In this document: positions 27,715 through 37,948 of the stretch, piece after piece | Layout: the number at the start of each line of letters is the position of its first letter | Numbering within the stretch: the stretch's first letter is position 1 | DNA from: UBA6107 sp964459385 | GTDB taxonomy: Bacteria; Chloroflexota; Anaerolineae; Anaerolineales; Anaerolineaceae | Direction: 5' to 3' | Length of the DNA: 64,000 nucleotides | NCBI GenBank assembly: GCA_964459385.1 | Contig: CAYWLG010000006.1 | Span: forward strand, 124,001 to 188,000 | The notes under the pieces: model-generated | Databases searched by the model: none | What the model saw: only the letters and a program-made list of their open reading frames with translations | What the model was told of the DNA's origin: nothing | Program-made: the position numbers and the translations under genes

Positions 27715-28806
27715 ATGTTTAAACGCAGTTTCTGGCGAAATTTCGACCTGTGGCTTTTAGGCGCGGTTCTCTTCCTCAGTATCTTTGGGGTGATCATGAT
27801 CCGCTCTGCCGTGGCCGGGAACGAAAACCTCGCCGGATATGCTCAACGACAGGCCTACTTCTTGCTGGCCGGGCTGGCAATCTTAATTATTGCGGCCTTC
27901 ATTGATTATCGTTTCTGGAAAAGCCTATCGAAGTTGATGTACATCTTCATCGATGCTTTCTTGCTGGCAATTTTGATTCTGGGGCAGGTAAGCTTTGGTG
28001 CACAGCGCTGGCTGGATGTGGGCTTCGCCATTGTGCAGCCGGCAGAGATTGCCAAGATCGTGGTGATCTTAGTGCTGGCCGATTATTTTGACCGCACCGC
28101 CAACAGCACCAAAAACCTGAAATGGGTCTTTACCAGCCTGGCTATCGTGGTGGGGGTGGTGGCCTGGATCATATTGCAGCCGAACCTGAGCACTTCAATT
28201 TTGATCATGGTATTGTGGTTCTCTATGATCTGGATCAGTGGCCTGCCTATCAAATATATTTTTATGTTTGGTGCCAGCGCTATCGTGCTCTTTATTGCAG
28301 CTTTTCCGTTGCTGGAGCCCTATCAGCAGCAGCGCATCATGAACTTCATCGCGCCTGACCCCAATGCAACCCACGGTAACGCTTATAACGTGCAGCAGGC
28401 CCTGGTCTCCATCGGTTCTGGCGGCCTGTTTGGGCAGGGATATGGGCATGGCACCCAGGTGCAGTTACGCTTTTTGCAGGTACGCCAAACAGACTACATT
28501 TTTTCGTCCATGGCCAATGAATTTGGTTTCGTTGGCACGAGTATTGTGGTAGGATTGTTAATCTTTGTGGTCATTCGCTGTATCCGCGCAGCCAAACTGG
28601 CCCGTGATGTTTACGGCTCCATGATCGCTTATGGCTTTGCGACCCTGATCTTTTTTCAAACCATCGTCAATATTGGCGTGAACCTGAATGTGATCCCGGT
28701 CACCGGTTTGACCTTGCCTTTCATCAGTTATGGCGGCAGTTCACTTGTTTCGCTATTGATCGGCATTGGGCTGATCGAAAGTGTGGTATCACGCCGTAGC
28801 GTGTAA
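27715..28806 (+). CDS. rodA: SEDS peptidoglycan glycosyltransferase RodA
   Basis: 363 aa with about ten membrane segments and the SEDS signatures: QPAEIAKI, the loop GYGHGTQVQL...QTDYIFSSMANEFG, and NIGVNLNVIPVTGLTLPFISYGGSS near the end. SEDS proteins polymerise lipid II. The operon with mreBCD and mrdA favours RodA over FtsW. No ftsI or mur gene is nearby. Confidence 0.93.
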   Translation: MFKRSFWRNFDLWLLGAVLFLSIFGVIMIRSAVAGNENLAGYAQRQAYFLLAGLAILIIAAFIDYRFWKSLSKLMYIFIDAFLLAILILGQVSFGAQRWLDVGFAIVQPAEIAKIVVILVLADYFDRTANSTKNLKWVFTSLAIVVGVVAWIILQPNLSTSILIMVLWFSMIWISGLPIKYIFMFGASAIVLFIAAFPLLEPYQQQRIMNFIAPDPNATHGNAYNVQQALVSIGSGGLFGQGYGHGTQVQLRFLQVRQTDYIFSSMANEFGFVGTSIVVGLLIFVVIRCIRAAKLARDVYGSMIAYGFATLIFFQTIVNIGVNLNVIPVTGLTLPFISYGGSSLVSLLIGIGLIESVVSRRSV

Positions 28807-28834
28807 AAAATCTTTTTGAGGACTTTTTCTATCT

Positions 28835-30316
28835 ATGAGTAATCAACCGGCTAGAGTACGCTTTGCACCTTCTCCTACGGGGCACATGCATCTGGGCAGC
28901 GCCCGTACGGCTCTTTATGATTATTTGTTGGCCCGGCAGACCGGCGGTCAGTTTGTGTTGCGCATTGAAGACACTGACACCAAACGCTATGTACCCGGCG
29001 CTGAAGAAGAGTTGATGGAAGGTCTGCGCTGGCTGGGCATGGAATGGGATGAAGGTCCCGATAAAGGCGGCCCTTACGGCCCCTATCGTCAGAGCGAACG
29101 CAAAGAGATTTATCAAAAGTATGCGCAGCAGTTGGTAGAGGATGGGCACGCCTTCTGCTGCTTCTGCACCTCTGAGCATCTGGCACGCGTGCGTGAAGAA
29201 CAACAAAAACGCAAGGAACCTCCACATTATGACGGTACCTGCCGCAATCTTTCGCCCGAAGAGGTGAAAGCGCGCATTGCCAATGGCGAGAAGTATGTGA
29301 TCCGTTTCAAAATGCCCAAAGAAGGCAGCACCACGGTGCATGATCACCTGCGCGGCGATATTACCATTGAAAACCGCAACCTGGATGATTATATTCTGGT
29401 GAAGTCAGACGGTTGGGCACTTTATCACCTGGCGGCGATGGTGGATGACCATTTAATGAAGATCAGCCACGTGATCCGCGGCTCAGAATGGCTGCCCACC
29501 TTCCCGCTGCATCATTTGCTTTATCAGGCATTCGGATGGGAAGAGCCGGTGTTCATTCACCTTTCCATTTTCCTCAAGCCGAGCGGCAAGGGCAAGATGA
29601 GCAAACGCGAATCAGCAGACCTGATCAAGGATGGCTATTCGATCTTTGTGCGTGAACTGGGTGAGTTAGGCTATTTACCTGAGGCCGTGATCAATTGGAC
29701 CTCTCTGATGGGCTGGAGCTACGACGATCACACCGAGTTTTTTACCCTGCCTGACCTGGTAGAGAAATTTAGTATTGATCACTTGAACCCGTCACCGGCG
29801 GCGATCAACTTTACCAAGTTTGATTACTTTAACGGGCTACACATTCGTGCGCTTTCTGATGAAGACCTTGCGGGACGCATACAGCCCTTCTTTACGGCCA
29901 AAGGTTATGAGACCGACGCAGAAACTTTGCTGAAGGTCGCGCCGCTGTTGAAGGAGCGTCTGTCAACACTGGATGATGCCCCTGAGATGGCCGGCTTCTT
30001 CTTCCGTGCTGAGGTGGAACCCAACCCGGGGGAATTGATCGGCAAAAACATGACCGCTGCAGAGAGCGCCGCAGCAGCCCAAAAAGTGCTCGAATTAATG
30101 CAGGCGATGCCGGATATGAACGTAAATACGGTTGAACCTCCCGTGCGAGAACTGGTGGAGGGGATGGGTTACACCGTGGGTCAGGTTTTTGGCATTCTGC
30201 GAGTGGCGGTGACCGGTCAGCGAGTGAGTCCACCGTTATTCGAGAGTATCGAGATCATTGGGCGAGACAAGGTATTGCAAAGAATCAAAAAAGCCATTGA
30301 GCTTTTACAAGCATAA
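28835..30316 (+). CDS. gltX: Glutamyl-tRNA synthetase
   Basis: 493 aa. Class I synthetase with the HIGH-type motif in PTGHMHLGSA (residues about 13-22) and KMSKR in GKGKMSKRES. A cysteine-containing insert (CCFCTSEHL ... YDGTCR) lies at about 105-135. The C-terminal anticodon-binding domain is present. It charges tRNA-Glu, or also tRNA-Gln if the organism uses the transamidation route. It follows rodA by 28 bp and ends at a strong terminator. Confidence 0.95.
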   Translation: MSNQPARVRFAPSPTGHMHLGSARTALYDYLLARQTGGQFVLRIEDTDTKRYVPGAEEELMEGLRWLGMEWDEGPDKGGPYGPYRQSERKEIYQKYAQQLVEDGHAFCCFCTSEHLARVREEQQKRKEPPHYDGTCRNLSPEEVKARIANGEKYVIRFKMPKEGSTTVHDHLRGDITIENRNLDDYILVKSDGWALYHLAAMVDDHLMKISHVIRGSEWLPTFPLHHLLYQAFGWEEPVFIHLSIFLKPSGKGKMSKRESADLIKDGYSIFVRELGELGYLPEAVINWTSLMGWSYDDHTEFFTLPDLVEKFSIDHLNPSPAAINFTKFDYFNGLHIRALSDEDLAGRIQPFFTAKGYETDAETLLKVAPLLKERLSTLDDAPEMAGFFFRAEVEPNPGELIGKNMTAAESAAAAQKVLELMQAMPDMNVNTVEPPVRELVEGMGYTVGQVFGILRVAVTGQRVSPPLFESIEIIGRDKVLQRIKKAIELLQA

Positions 30317-30320
30317 ACCC

Positions 30321-30354
30321 CTGAACCCCGGTGAGAAGCTGGGGTTCAGTTTTT
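30321..30354 (+). terminator. Intrinsic terminator after gltX
   Basis: A perfect 9-bp stem CTGAACCCC/GGGGTTCAG with an 11-nt loop followed by TTTTT. It ends the mre-min-gltX operon. Confidence 0.9.
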
Positions 30355-30405
30355 AATCATATTAATGCAAATTGTTGTAAAATAGTCAGAATTTGGAGGT
30401 CTCGG

Positions 30406-32163
30406 ATGGAAAACCCAACGTTTCAAGGCATTGATGACAAAGTTATCTTGTGGCTGAAAGATCGCATTTGTGATACACCCGAAGAATTGCTTTCGAGTGA
30501 TCCGTTTCAACGCGTACTGAACCAGTTCATACTTAATTTGCAGCGACGAAACTCTACTTTGCTGACCCTTTTCCATTCCAATCCGGTAACTGAAGAAGAG
30601 AAAACCACCCTGAACGAAACCCTGATCTATCTCACCCGCCTGCCCGCTAATCTGGTCGAGAAGGTGGTGGAAGGATCAGATAAATATTTCGAGAACAAAG
30701 GGCTGTTCAACGCCTTTATTGAAGAGTTGTATAACTATTGGCGGCATTTTCAGCGCCTGATCATCAGCGAATCGAGAGGCGAAGAGTTTACTAGCCGGCC
30801 TTACCGTACCTTCAATCGCACGATTGAGCACCTTACCACACTGGTGCGAAATACTTATCGCGATATTCAGGCGAATATCACCGGTGAATTTCCACGTATT
30901 TATCGGCAGGTGAGCGCGGGTGCTGAAATTGCCACCATTACCGAAAAGATGCCGGTGGAAATGCAGAGCGATCTGCAAAAAGTAGTGGAAAAGATCTCCG
31001 TGATCCGCCAGGTGCTGATCTACCCACCGTTGATCTTCAACACCACCTCCAATAAGCGGGTGGGATTCTTTGAGCGTGTCACCAAAAATCCGTTTGTCAA
31101 TTTCAAATTTGACCCCAACAATTGGCTGTGCTATCCGGCCAAGATCGGCGATCTGCTGGTGATGGTCTACTTCACCCTGGAACAGTTCGAGCTAAATTTT
31201 GCCCTGTGCAACCTGTTTGAACTGGCCAATGATGCCGACCTGAAAAAGGGGCCTGACGCCGTGATGTTCTTTGGGGTGCCCCTCGATCAACTGGATGAAG
31301 ATCATCACCACAAGACCTATTTCTTTGACGATGATGAAAGCGGCGCGCTGGTGGGCATTGTGCCGGCCGGGGAGGAAATGGGCTATTTTGGCTACGTCAA
31401 GAAAATGGCGCTGACACTGCATAACATCCGCATGATGAAACGCGGCCGCATGCCCTACCACGGGGCCATGTTCCAGTTGAAGATTCGTAACAAGGGGCTG
31501 TATACCTTCTTGATCATGGGTGATACTGGAGCCGGAAAATCGGAATCGTTGGAGGCCATGCGCAATATGGGTGGTGACGATATTGAAGATATCACCATCA
31601 TTGCCGATGATATGGGCTCGCTGCAGATCATGGAGGACGGACAAATTCTGGGCTATGGCACCGAAACGGGCGCTTTTGTGCGTCTGGATGATCTGCAGCC
31701 CGGCTATGCCTTTGGACAGATTGACCGTGCCATCATCATGAACGTCGATCAGGTAAATGCGCGTGTGGTCTTACCGGTGACGACTTATGAGAAGATCGTC
31801 AAAGGCACGAAGATCGATTTTGTGCTCTACGCCAACAATTATGAGCAGGTGGATGAAGCTCACCCTGTGATTGGCCGTTTCAATTCAAAAGAGGAAGCTT
31901 TACCGGTCTTCCGCGACGGCAAAGTGATGAGCAAGGGTACCACCAATACTTCCGGGTTGGTGGGCACCTTCTTTGCCAATGTGTTTGGCCCGCAGCAATA
32001 CCCGGAGCTTTACGATCAGTTGGCCGATCAATACTTCGAGCGCATGTTCCAAACCGGCATTTTTGTGGGGCAGTTGCGCACCCAATTGGGCGTGAAGGGC
32101 ATGGAACGTACCGGTCCCGAGTTTGCTGCAAGAGAAATACTCAGGTTTCTGAAGGATATGTAG
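30406..32163 (+). CDS. P-loop protein of the PEPCK/HPr-kinase type, function unknown
   Basis: 585 aa from the ATG at 30406 with GGAGG eight bases upstream. An in-frame upstream start at 30331 lies inside the gltX terminator. Residues 1-270 are mostly helical and unrecognised. The second half holds a P-loop GDTGAGKSES, followed by IIADDMGSL (Mg-binding-type DD) and FVLYANNYE. This arrangement is like ATP-PEP carboxykinase and HPr kinase, which share this unusual P-loop fold. The N-terminal PEPCK substrate residues are not evident, so a PEPCK activity should not be assumed. Monocistronic, between two terminators. Confidence 0.65.
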   Translation: MENPTFQGIDDKVILWLKDRICDTPEELLSSDPFQRVLNQFILNLQRRNSTLLTLFHSNPVTEEEKTTLNETLIYLTRLPANLVEKVVEGSDKYFENKGLFNAFIEELYNYWRHFQRLIISESRGEEFTSRPYRTFNRTIEHLTTLVRNTYRDIQANITGEFPRIYRQVSAGAEIATITEKMPVEMQSDLQKVVEKISVIRQVLIYPPLIFNTTSNKRVGFFERVTKNPFVNFKFDPNNWLCYPAKIGDLLVMVYFTLEQFELNFALCNLFELANDADLKKGPDAVMFFGVPLDQLDEDHHHKTYFFDDDESGALVGIVPAGEEMGYFGYVKKMALTLHNIRMMKRGRMPYHGAMFQLKIRNKGLYTFLIMGDTGAGKSESLEAMRNMGGDDIEDITIIADDMGSLQIMEDGQILGYGTETGAFVRLDDLQPGYAFGQIDRAIIMNVDQVNARVVLPVTTYEKIVKGTKIDFVLYANNYEQVDEAHPVIGRFNSKEEALPVFRDGKVMSKGTTNTSGLVGTFFANVFGPQQYPELYDQLADQYFERMFQTGIFVGQLRTQLGVKGMERTGPEFAAREILRFLKDM

Positions 32164-32170
32164 TTCTTAA

Positions 32171-32201
32171 TATGGCTGAATTTTTTCAGCCATATTTTTT
32201 T
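32171..32201 (+). terminator. Intrinsic terminator after the P-loop protein gene
   Basis: Inverted repeat TATGGCTGAA / TTCAGCCATA with a TTTT loop followed by seven T. It is also symmetric enough to act on the other strand. Confidence 0.9.
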
Positions 32202-32247
32202 ATAAATGCAGCTAGACATGTATAGTTGATCAATTTTTACAAATCCA

Positions 32248-32276
32248 TTGCCAAATTGAACGGTTCGGGCTATAAT
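32248..32276 (+). promoter_or_regulatory. Promoter of tRNA-Pro
   Basis: TTGCCA (32248-32253) and TATAAT (32271-32276) separated by 17 bp. The -10 box ends 13 bp before the tRNA 5' end. Confidence 0.75.
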
Positions 32277-32289
32277 TTGGCTCGTTGTT

Positions 32290-32745
<456 letters not shown>

Positions 32746-32761
32746 TTCCTTAAGAGCCAGA

Positions 32762-35700
32762 TCATTCCACGCTTTTTAGCGCTTCCACCATATCGATCTG
32801 ATCCAGTGTGCGGTTGGTCATGAGGCTAACGAGGAAGGCAAACCCCAAGGCAATAACCGCTGAGAAAAGGTAACTGACCGGTTGGATGACCAGTTCAAAA
32901 TTGACTGACGGGAACTTAAGGGCGGCGATCACCAACTCGCTGACCATTCTGCCTGCCGGAAGACCGATGAGAACACCCATGGTGGTGAGGATCATCACTT
33001 CTTTGCTCACATAGGCATGCACTTCATTATCGAAAAATCCCAGCACTTTAATTGTGGCTAATTCACGCACGCGCTCTGATATATTGGTGTGCGATAAAGT
33101 GAATAACACCAAAAAGGCCAACCCGGCAGCTAAAAGGATCAACAGGAAGACAACCGCATTCAGCAGGGCGAAATTTTGGGTGAAGTTTTCGCGCATGGCT
33201 TCTGTGCTTACTGCTGTCATCACAAAATCCTGTTTTTGAAGGTTTTTTGTGTATGCTTTCGCGTCGTTTACCTGAGCAGAAAAATGCGCCAGAGCCGCAT
33301 TTGGTTCAAATTGCCCGAAAAGAGCTTCATATTGTATTTGTGAGAGGTACACACTGTTGCCCAGATAGTTCTTGACGACATCCGTCACGACTACCGTGTG
33401 TTGCTCCAAATCAGCGTTTTGCAGGGTTACGTTTTGCCCGGGGGCCACTTTGAGCAGGTCGGCGGCATTTTGCGTGAGTAAAATGCCTTTGTTGTTGAGA
33501 GGGGTGATGATTCCTTCACGATTAGGGGTGCGAATATAGTTCTCAATGTCTGCGCCATCTGGCACCACAATTAATTGCATGGTCTCATCGTCGCCTTGCG
33601 CGTTAATGACCTTTACATTCTCGATTTGAACATTCAGGTAGTCCTGTATGGCGTTTTGCCCATCTAGATAAGAAGTAAGTTTTGCATTGTCGTCGCTCAC
33701 AACCATCAATTGGTAGCGATAGATTTCGTCGTACTGGCTGGGAACCATTTGAGTTACCGTATCGTGAATGGTAAAACCAATGACCAACAACACGGTGCAG
33801 CCCATAATTCCGGCGACGGTCATGATCAAACGTCTGGTGTAGCGGAACAAATTACGGGCAGTAACTTTGTCCAAAAATTTCAAACGGTTCCAGATAAACG
33901 GGATGCGTTCCAAGAGCACCCTTGAACCGGCACGCGGGGCTTTGGGGCGCAGCAGGGTGGCTGGCATTTGCCGTAATTCAGCACGACAGGCAAGCGCCGT
34001 CGCTCCTACAATTCCAATAACGAATAAGGCGGAACTGCCAATTCCATAAAGGGGGTAAAAATGCAATTCAGTATACGGAATGGTATAAAGTGATTGCAAA
34101 ATGGTCATCAGGTATTTTGGCAGCACGATAAAACCAAAAAAATTGCCTAAAAGGCTGCCCAACAGGCTGGCTAAAAGCGCATAGAGCAAATATTTTTGAT
34201 AAATGGCCCAGTCACTGAGGCCAAGTGCCTTGTAAACCCCGATCAGACCGCGTTCTTCATCGACCATTCTCGTCATAGTGGTCAGGCTGATGAGAATGGC
34301 CACGGTGAGGAAAATGATCGGGAAGAGCTTGCCCAGAGACTCAATGGATGACATTTCATTTTTCATGCTCGAATAACTGTCAAGCGCGGTGCGATCTTGT
34401 ACGTACCATTGTGTCATCTTGATATCTTTCAATTCTTGCCGGGCATTGGCCAGCTTCACACGTGCATCCAGTTTTTGGGAGAGATATTCCAATTCATTTG
34501 TGCGAATTTTTGTCTCAGCATCATTCAAGTCTTGTTGGTTTTTGTCAATCGTCTGCCATGCATCGGCAAATTCTTTATTGGCATCTGCTTCTTTCTGGTA
34601 AAGGGTGGAACGTCCTTCATAATACTGTTTCCAGCCATCGGCGATTTTTTGTTCATTCACAGAAATTTGAATCTGGCCTTCCCTCAATTGGGTCTTGCCA
34701 GCATCCAATTGAGCCTGCGCCTGATCAAACTGTTGCAATGCGGTAGCCTTTTGAGCTTCGTAAGCCGATTTTTGTGCATCCAGGGCTTGTTGAGAGCCAT
34801 TGAGCATGCCAAGGCCTAAGCCAGCCTGGATCACAGAGGACGTCATGCTGCTTAATGCAGGGTCACCCAGAGCTGCGATGCTGCCAGCCAGGGCATTTTG
34901 AGCGTCAGTGGTTGCTGCAGCTACCACGGCAGGATCAGGGTCAATGGCCGGGTTTGCCATGATTAACGAAACTGTTTTATCGGCAGCCGCATTTACCAGC
35001 GCAGACCACTGGGCTTCGGGCCAATTGCTGCCAAAAACAGCTTTAAGACCGTCAATAGTTGGGGAAAGCGTATTCTTTGAATTGTCCAGCGCGGTTTGGC
35101 TGGTAGCGAACTGGGCTTCTGCAGACGCAAAACCCTGTTCGGCAAGTTCGCGCTGCTCATTCAAGGTTTTGTATGCACTGTTCAGCTTCTTGCTATTCGA
35201 ATCAAGCTCTTCTTTTCCGCTTGCCAATTGCTTCTCTGCGTCCAGTAAATCGGCTTTGCTGTCGGCAAGCGTTTGCCAGGCATCGCTGATCTGTTGCCGT
35301 GCTTCGCGCTCTTTGTCTTTCAATTCAGCTTTGCCATCAACCAATTCCTGTTTACCGTCGCGGATTTCTTGCCAGGCATCCGTAAATTGCTGATCGGCAT
35401 CGGCAAACTTCGCGTTCATGGTCTTTTCAGCATCTGCCAGTTTTTTGTTTCCCTCATTTAGCGCATCCGCATAGCGGGCCTGCTCGCGTGCTTTCATAAG
35501 GGTGGTCTCAATCTCCTTAACCACCGCTTTCACGCCTGTTTCATATTCGTTTGAATACCCGCTCAATCCACTGAGTCCGCTCAGGGTGAGGTATACGGAG
35601 GTATAAACATCACCATCCATATCTTCTGGAGTAGCGTAGAAATAATAGTCGATGTTGGTAGTGGCACGAAAGGATTTGCTTTCATCATCATTGCTGGTAT

Positions 35701-36367
35701 TCATGGGGTCAATGATCACCCCCGTGATGGTATAAGTTGCCCTGCGAAATATATCAGTTTGTTCCAGATTCGTATCTACCTGAGTATTCCAATCTACGGT
35801 TGTATCGAATTTGGAGTCATTTTTGTTCGCCGGCACTTCCTCAGTAGTGCCAATTGTTTCCCATTTATGTGGTTGGAAAGAGACAGGGTCTTCGGCCAGC
35901 TTGAAGCCATCTCCCAGGGTTAACGAATCGCCAATTGACTTACCTGAATCGGTGAGATATTTTTGCGTTACCGCGATTTCGCCCCCCTTAACAGGTAAGG
36001 TACCCGACACCAAATAAGGAATGTTCAGGCCTTCACTGCTGAGCACTGACATCTCAACAGTTTTTTGAGCGCCATTGACCATTATGTGAACGGTGTCTGA
36101 GAACGCTCCTTCTGCCTTTACAACCCCGGGCACTTGTTTGAGAGCCGCCACATCGTCTTTGGTTAACCCCAGTGCGGATAAGATACGAATGTCGAAAAGA
36201 TTCTGGTCATCGTAAAAATGATCTGCCGACAGGTACATATCCTGACAGGCAGCGTAAATGCCGATGAGCATGGTCACCCCCAATGCTGTGATGAGCATGA
36301 TCGAAAAGAAACGCTTCTTGCCACCGGCAATGCTGCGCAGAATGGTTTTACCAAAAGCTTTGTTCAT
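32762..36367 (-). CDS. FtsX-type ABC transporter permease with long coiled-coil extracellular domain
   Basis: 1201 aa. An N-terminal membrane helix (about 18-40) is followed by a large extracellular part (about 45-700) containing a MacB-like domain and a long coiled coil (about 300-640) with many DAEK, DAWQ and KQEL-type heptads. A three-helix FtsX block (about 695-830), a second extracellular segment (about 870-1060) and a second FtsX helix block (about 1065-1190) complete it. The double FtsX architecture means one polypeptide supplies both permease halves. Such permeases move lipids, peptides or drugs or act mechanically; the substrate is unknown. It pairs with the ATPase gene 6 bp upstream and is divergent from a TetR-type regulator. 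Confidence 0.88.
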   Translation of the reverse strand: MNKAFGKTILRSIAGGKKRFFSIMLITALGVTMLIGIYAACQDMYLSADHFYDDQNLFDIRILSALGLTKDDVAALKQVPGVVKAEGAFSDTVHIMVNGAQKTVEMSVLSSEGLNIPYLVSGTLPVKGGEIAVTQKYLTDSGKSIGDSLTLGDGFKLAEDPVSFQPHKWETIGTTEEVPANKNDSKFDTTVDWNTQVDTNLEQTDIFRRATYTITGVIIDPMNTSNDDESKSFRATTNIDYYFYATPEDMDGDVYTSVYLTLSGLSGLSGYSNEYETGVKAVVKEIETTLMKAREQARYADALNEGNKKLADAEKTMNAKFADADQQFTDAWQEIRDGKQELVDGKAELKDKEREARQQISDAWQTLADSKADLLDAEKQLASGKEELDSNSKKLNSAYKTLNEQRELAEQGFASAEAQFATSQTALDNSKNTLSPTIDGLKAVFGSNWPEAQWSALVNAAADKTVSLIMANPAIDPDPAVVAAATTDAQNALAGSIAALGDPALSSMTSSVIQAGLGLGMLNGSQQALDAQKSAYEAQKATALQQFDQAQAQLDAGKTQLREGQIQISVNEQKIADGWKQYYEGRSTLYQKEADANKEFADAWQTIDKNQQDLNDAETKIRTNELEYLSQKLDARVKLANARQELKDIKMTQWYVQDRTALDSYSSMKNEMSSIESLGKLFPIIFLTVAILISLTTMTRMVDEERGLIGVYKALGLSDWAIYQKYLLYALLASLLGSLLGNFFGFIVLPKYLMTILQSLYTIPYTELHFYPLYGIGSSALFVIGIVGATALACRAELRQMPATLLRPKAPRAGSRVLLERIPFIWNRLKFLDKVTARNLFRYTRRLIMTVAGIMGCTVLLVIGFTIHDTVTQMVPSQYDEIYRYQLMVVSDDNAKLTSYLDGQNAIQDYLNVQIENVKVINAQGDDETMQLIVVPDGADIENYIRTPNREGIITPLNNKGILLTQNAADLLKVAPGQNVTLQNADLEQHTVVVTDVVKNYLGNSVYLSQIQYEALFGQFEPNAALAHFSAQVNDAKAYTKNLQKQDFVMTAVSTEAMRENFTQNFALLNAVVFLLILLAAGLAFLVLFTLSHTNISERVRELATIKVLGFFDNEVHAYVSKEVMILTTMGVLIGLPAGRMVSELVIAALKFPSVNFELVIQPVSYLFSAVIALGFAFLVSLMTNRTLDQIDMVEALKSVE

Positions 36368-36373
36368 AAATAA

Positions 36374-37075
36374 CTACCAATCGATCTGACTGATCGGGGT
36401 AGGGGATGCGTTTTGGGCAATTTGGGTCACAAGGCCACTCTTGAAGGAAATCACCCGGTCTGCCATTGCGGCCAAAGCCGAATTATGCGTAATGATCAGC
36501 ACAGTGATTTTGTCTCGGCGGCAGGTATCGTAGAGAAGCTGTAGGATCTGCTTGCCGGTAATATAGTCGAGTGCGCCTGTCGGTTCGTCACAAAGCAACA
36601 GCTTGGGGTTTTTGGCAATGGCACGTGCAATCGAAACGCGCTGCTGCTCGCCCCCCGAAAGCTGGGCCGGGAAATTGTTCATGCGCTCAGAAAGCCCCAC
36701 TTTTTCCAGGGTTTCGGGCGCGCCAAGTGCGTCGTCGCAAATCTGTGCTGCCAGCTCAACATTTTCAAGTGCCGTCAGGTTGGGCACCAGGTTGTAAAAC
36801 TGAAAAACAAACCCGATTCCGGTGCGGCGGTAATTGATCAACTGTTTGTGATCGTACTTCCCAACGTTTTCTCCATCGACAATTACGTCCCCAGACGTGG
36901 CCGTATCCATGCCCCCCAATATGTTCAAAGCCGTGGTCTTGCCTGCACCTGAAGAGCCAAGAATTACCGCAAGTTCCCCTTTTTCGACAGAAAAGCTGGC
37001 CCCGTTGAGAGCTTTGATCGAAGCCCCCTCTGTGTTGTATTCTTTTACGATGTTATTGAACTCGATGTAAGCCAA
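36374..37075 (-). CDS. ABC transporter ATP-binding protein (LolD/MacB type)
   Basis: 233 aa. Walker A GSSGAGKTT (about 36-44), signature LSGGEQQRVSIARA, Walker B LLLCDEPTGALD and the H-loop ITHN are all present. It energises the FtsX-type permease encoded 6 bp downstream. The operon starts close to the divergent regulator at 37295, which probably controls it. Confidence 0.95.
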   Translation of the reverse strand: MAYIEFNNIVKEYNTEGASIKALNGASFSVEKGELAVILGSSGAGKTTALNILGGMDTATSGDVIVDGENVGKYDHKQLINYRRTGIGFVFQFYNLVPNLTALENVELAAQICDDALGAPETLEKVGLSERMNNFPAQLSGGEQQRVSIARAIAKNPKLLLCDEPTGALDYITGKQILQLLYDTCRRDKITVLIITHNSALAAMADRVISFKSGLVTQIAQNASPTPISQIDW

Positions 37076-37156
37076 AAAGACTCCTTATACCTGTAAATAT
37101 CTGCTTTGGTGCACCAGTACATATATCATACAGTGTGTCGTTTATTTACTATTGTG

Positions 37157-37185
37157 TTGTATTACATACAGGAGTGAATTATAAT
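37157..37185 (+). promoter_or_regulatory. Probable promoter of the TetR-type regulator
   Basis: TTGTAT (37157-37162) and TATAAT (37180-37185) with a 17-bp spacer. The heptamer CATACAG occurs twice in the divergent intergenic region, near 37128 and inside this promoter, and may be part of an operator. Confidence 0.55.
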
Positions 37186-37294
37186 TATCGTAAATATGAA
37201 AGACAACCATCAATGTTGAAAAAAGTGGTGGTTAACCATCAGAAACAATTCTTTTCGTTGGAAATCGACAATTTCTGCACATTAGAGAATTTTT

Positions 37295-37870
37295 ATGAAA
37301 ACTCAAAAAGAGGATAGAAGAACCCGTATTACCAAGCTCGCTATCAAAGAGAGCCTGGTAGAGTTGATGCAAACTAACCCGATCTCAAAGATTTCTGTAA
37401 AAATGATCTGTGAGGCTGCGGATATCAATCGCAGTACCTTTTATGCACATTTTCAGGATCAATATGATCTGCTTGACAAAATACAACAAGAAATAATTTC
37501 AGATATAAAAGAACATATCCTCGCTTTGCGCTTTGTCGGTCAAACGGGCAACGCCATTTCTGTGTTCACCCAGTTGTTGGATTATGTGAAAGGCAACGCC
37601 CCTTTGTTTAAAGTTTTGCTAAGCGGAAATGGTGATATATCATTTCAAAACGAATTGATGTATCTGGGGCAGCAAAAAATGATCGCTGAGATCAGCGAAG
37701 AAAAGCGTCTGGATGCGCGCATCACGAAATATGTTGAGATCTATGCCATATCCGGGGTGGAAAGTATCGTTTACAAATGGTTGGTGGATGGCTGCATAGA
37801 CGAAACGGAAAAGCTGGCTGAAATGATCTTTTCACTCTTGCTTAATGGCGCCAGCAGTTTCTATAATTAA
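37295..37870 (+). CDS. TetR/AcrR-family transcriptional regulator
   Basis: 191 aa. The N-terminal helix-turn-helix (about 10-60) has the TetR pattern (ISVKMICEAADINRSTFYAHFQDQYDLL). The C-terminal ligand/dimer domain is of the DhaS-like type common in Firmicutes-like regulators. It is divergent from the ABC exporter operon with a 219-bp shared intergenic region, so it is the likely repressor of that exporter and of itself. The gene and its promoter region are more AT-rich than the operons around them, which could reflect transfer together with the exporter. Confidence 0.92.
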   Translation: MKTQKEDRRTRITKLAIKESLVELMQTNPISKISVKMICEAADINRSTFYAHFQDQYDLLDKIQQEIISDIKEHILALRFVGQTGNAISVFTQLLDYVKGNAPLFKVLLSGNGDISFQNELMYLGQQKMIAEISEEKRLDARITKYVEIYAISGVESIVYKWLVDGCIDETEKLAEMIFSLLLNGASSFYN

Positions 37871-37948
37871 GGTAATTTGCACTGGCGGCTTCTTGTGCTG
37901 AATTTTCAACGGAGAAATTAGTTTTAAAAAACAATCTGGGAGGGAAAC

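Noticed and set aside
30331..30405. Longer start for the P-loop protein
   Set aside because: It begins inside the gltX terminator; the ATG at 30406 has GGAGG.
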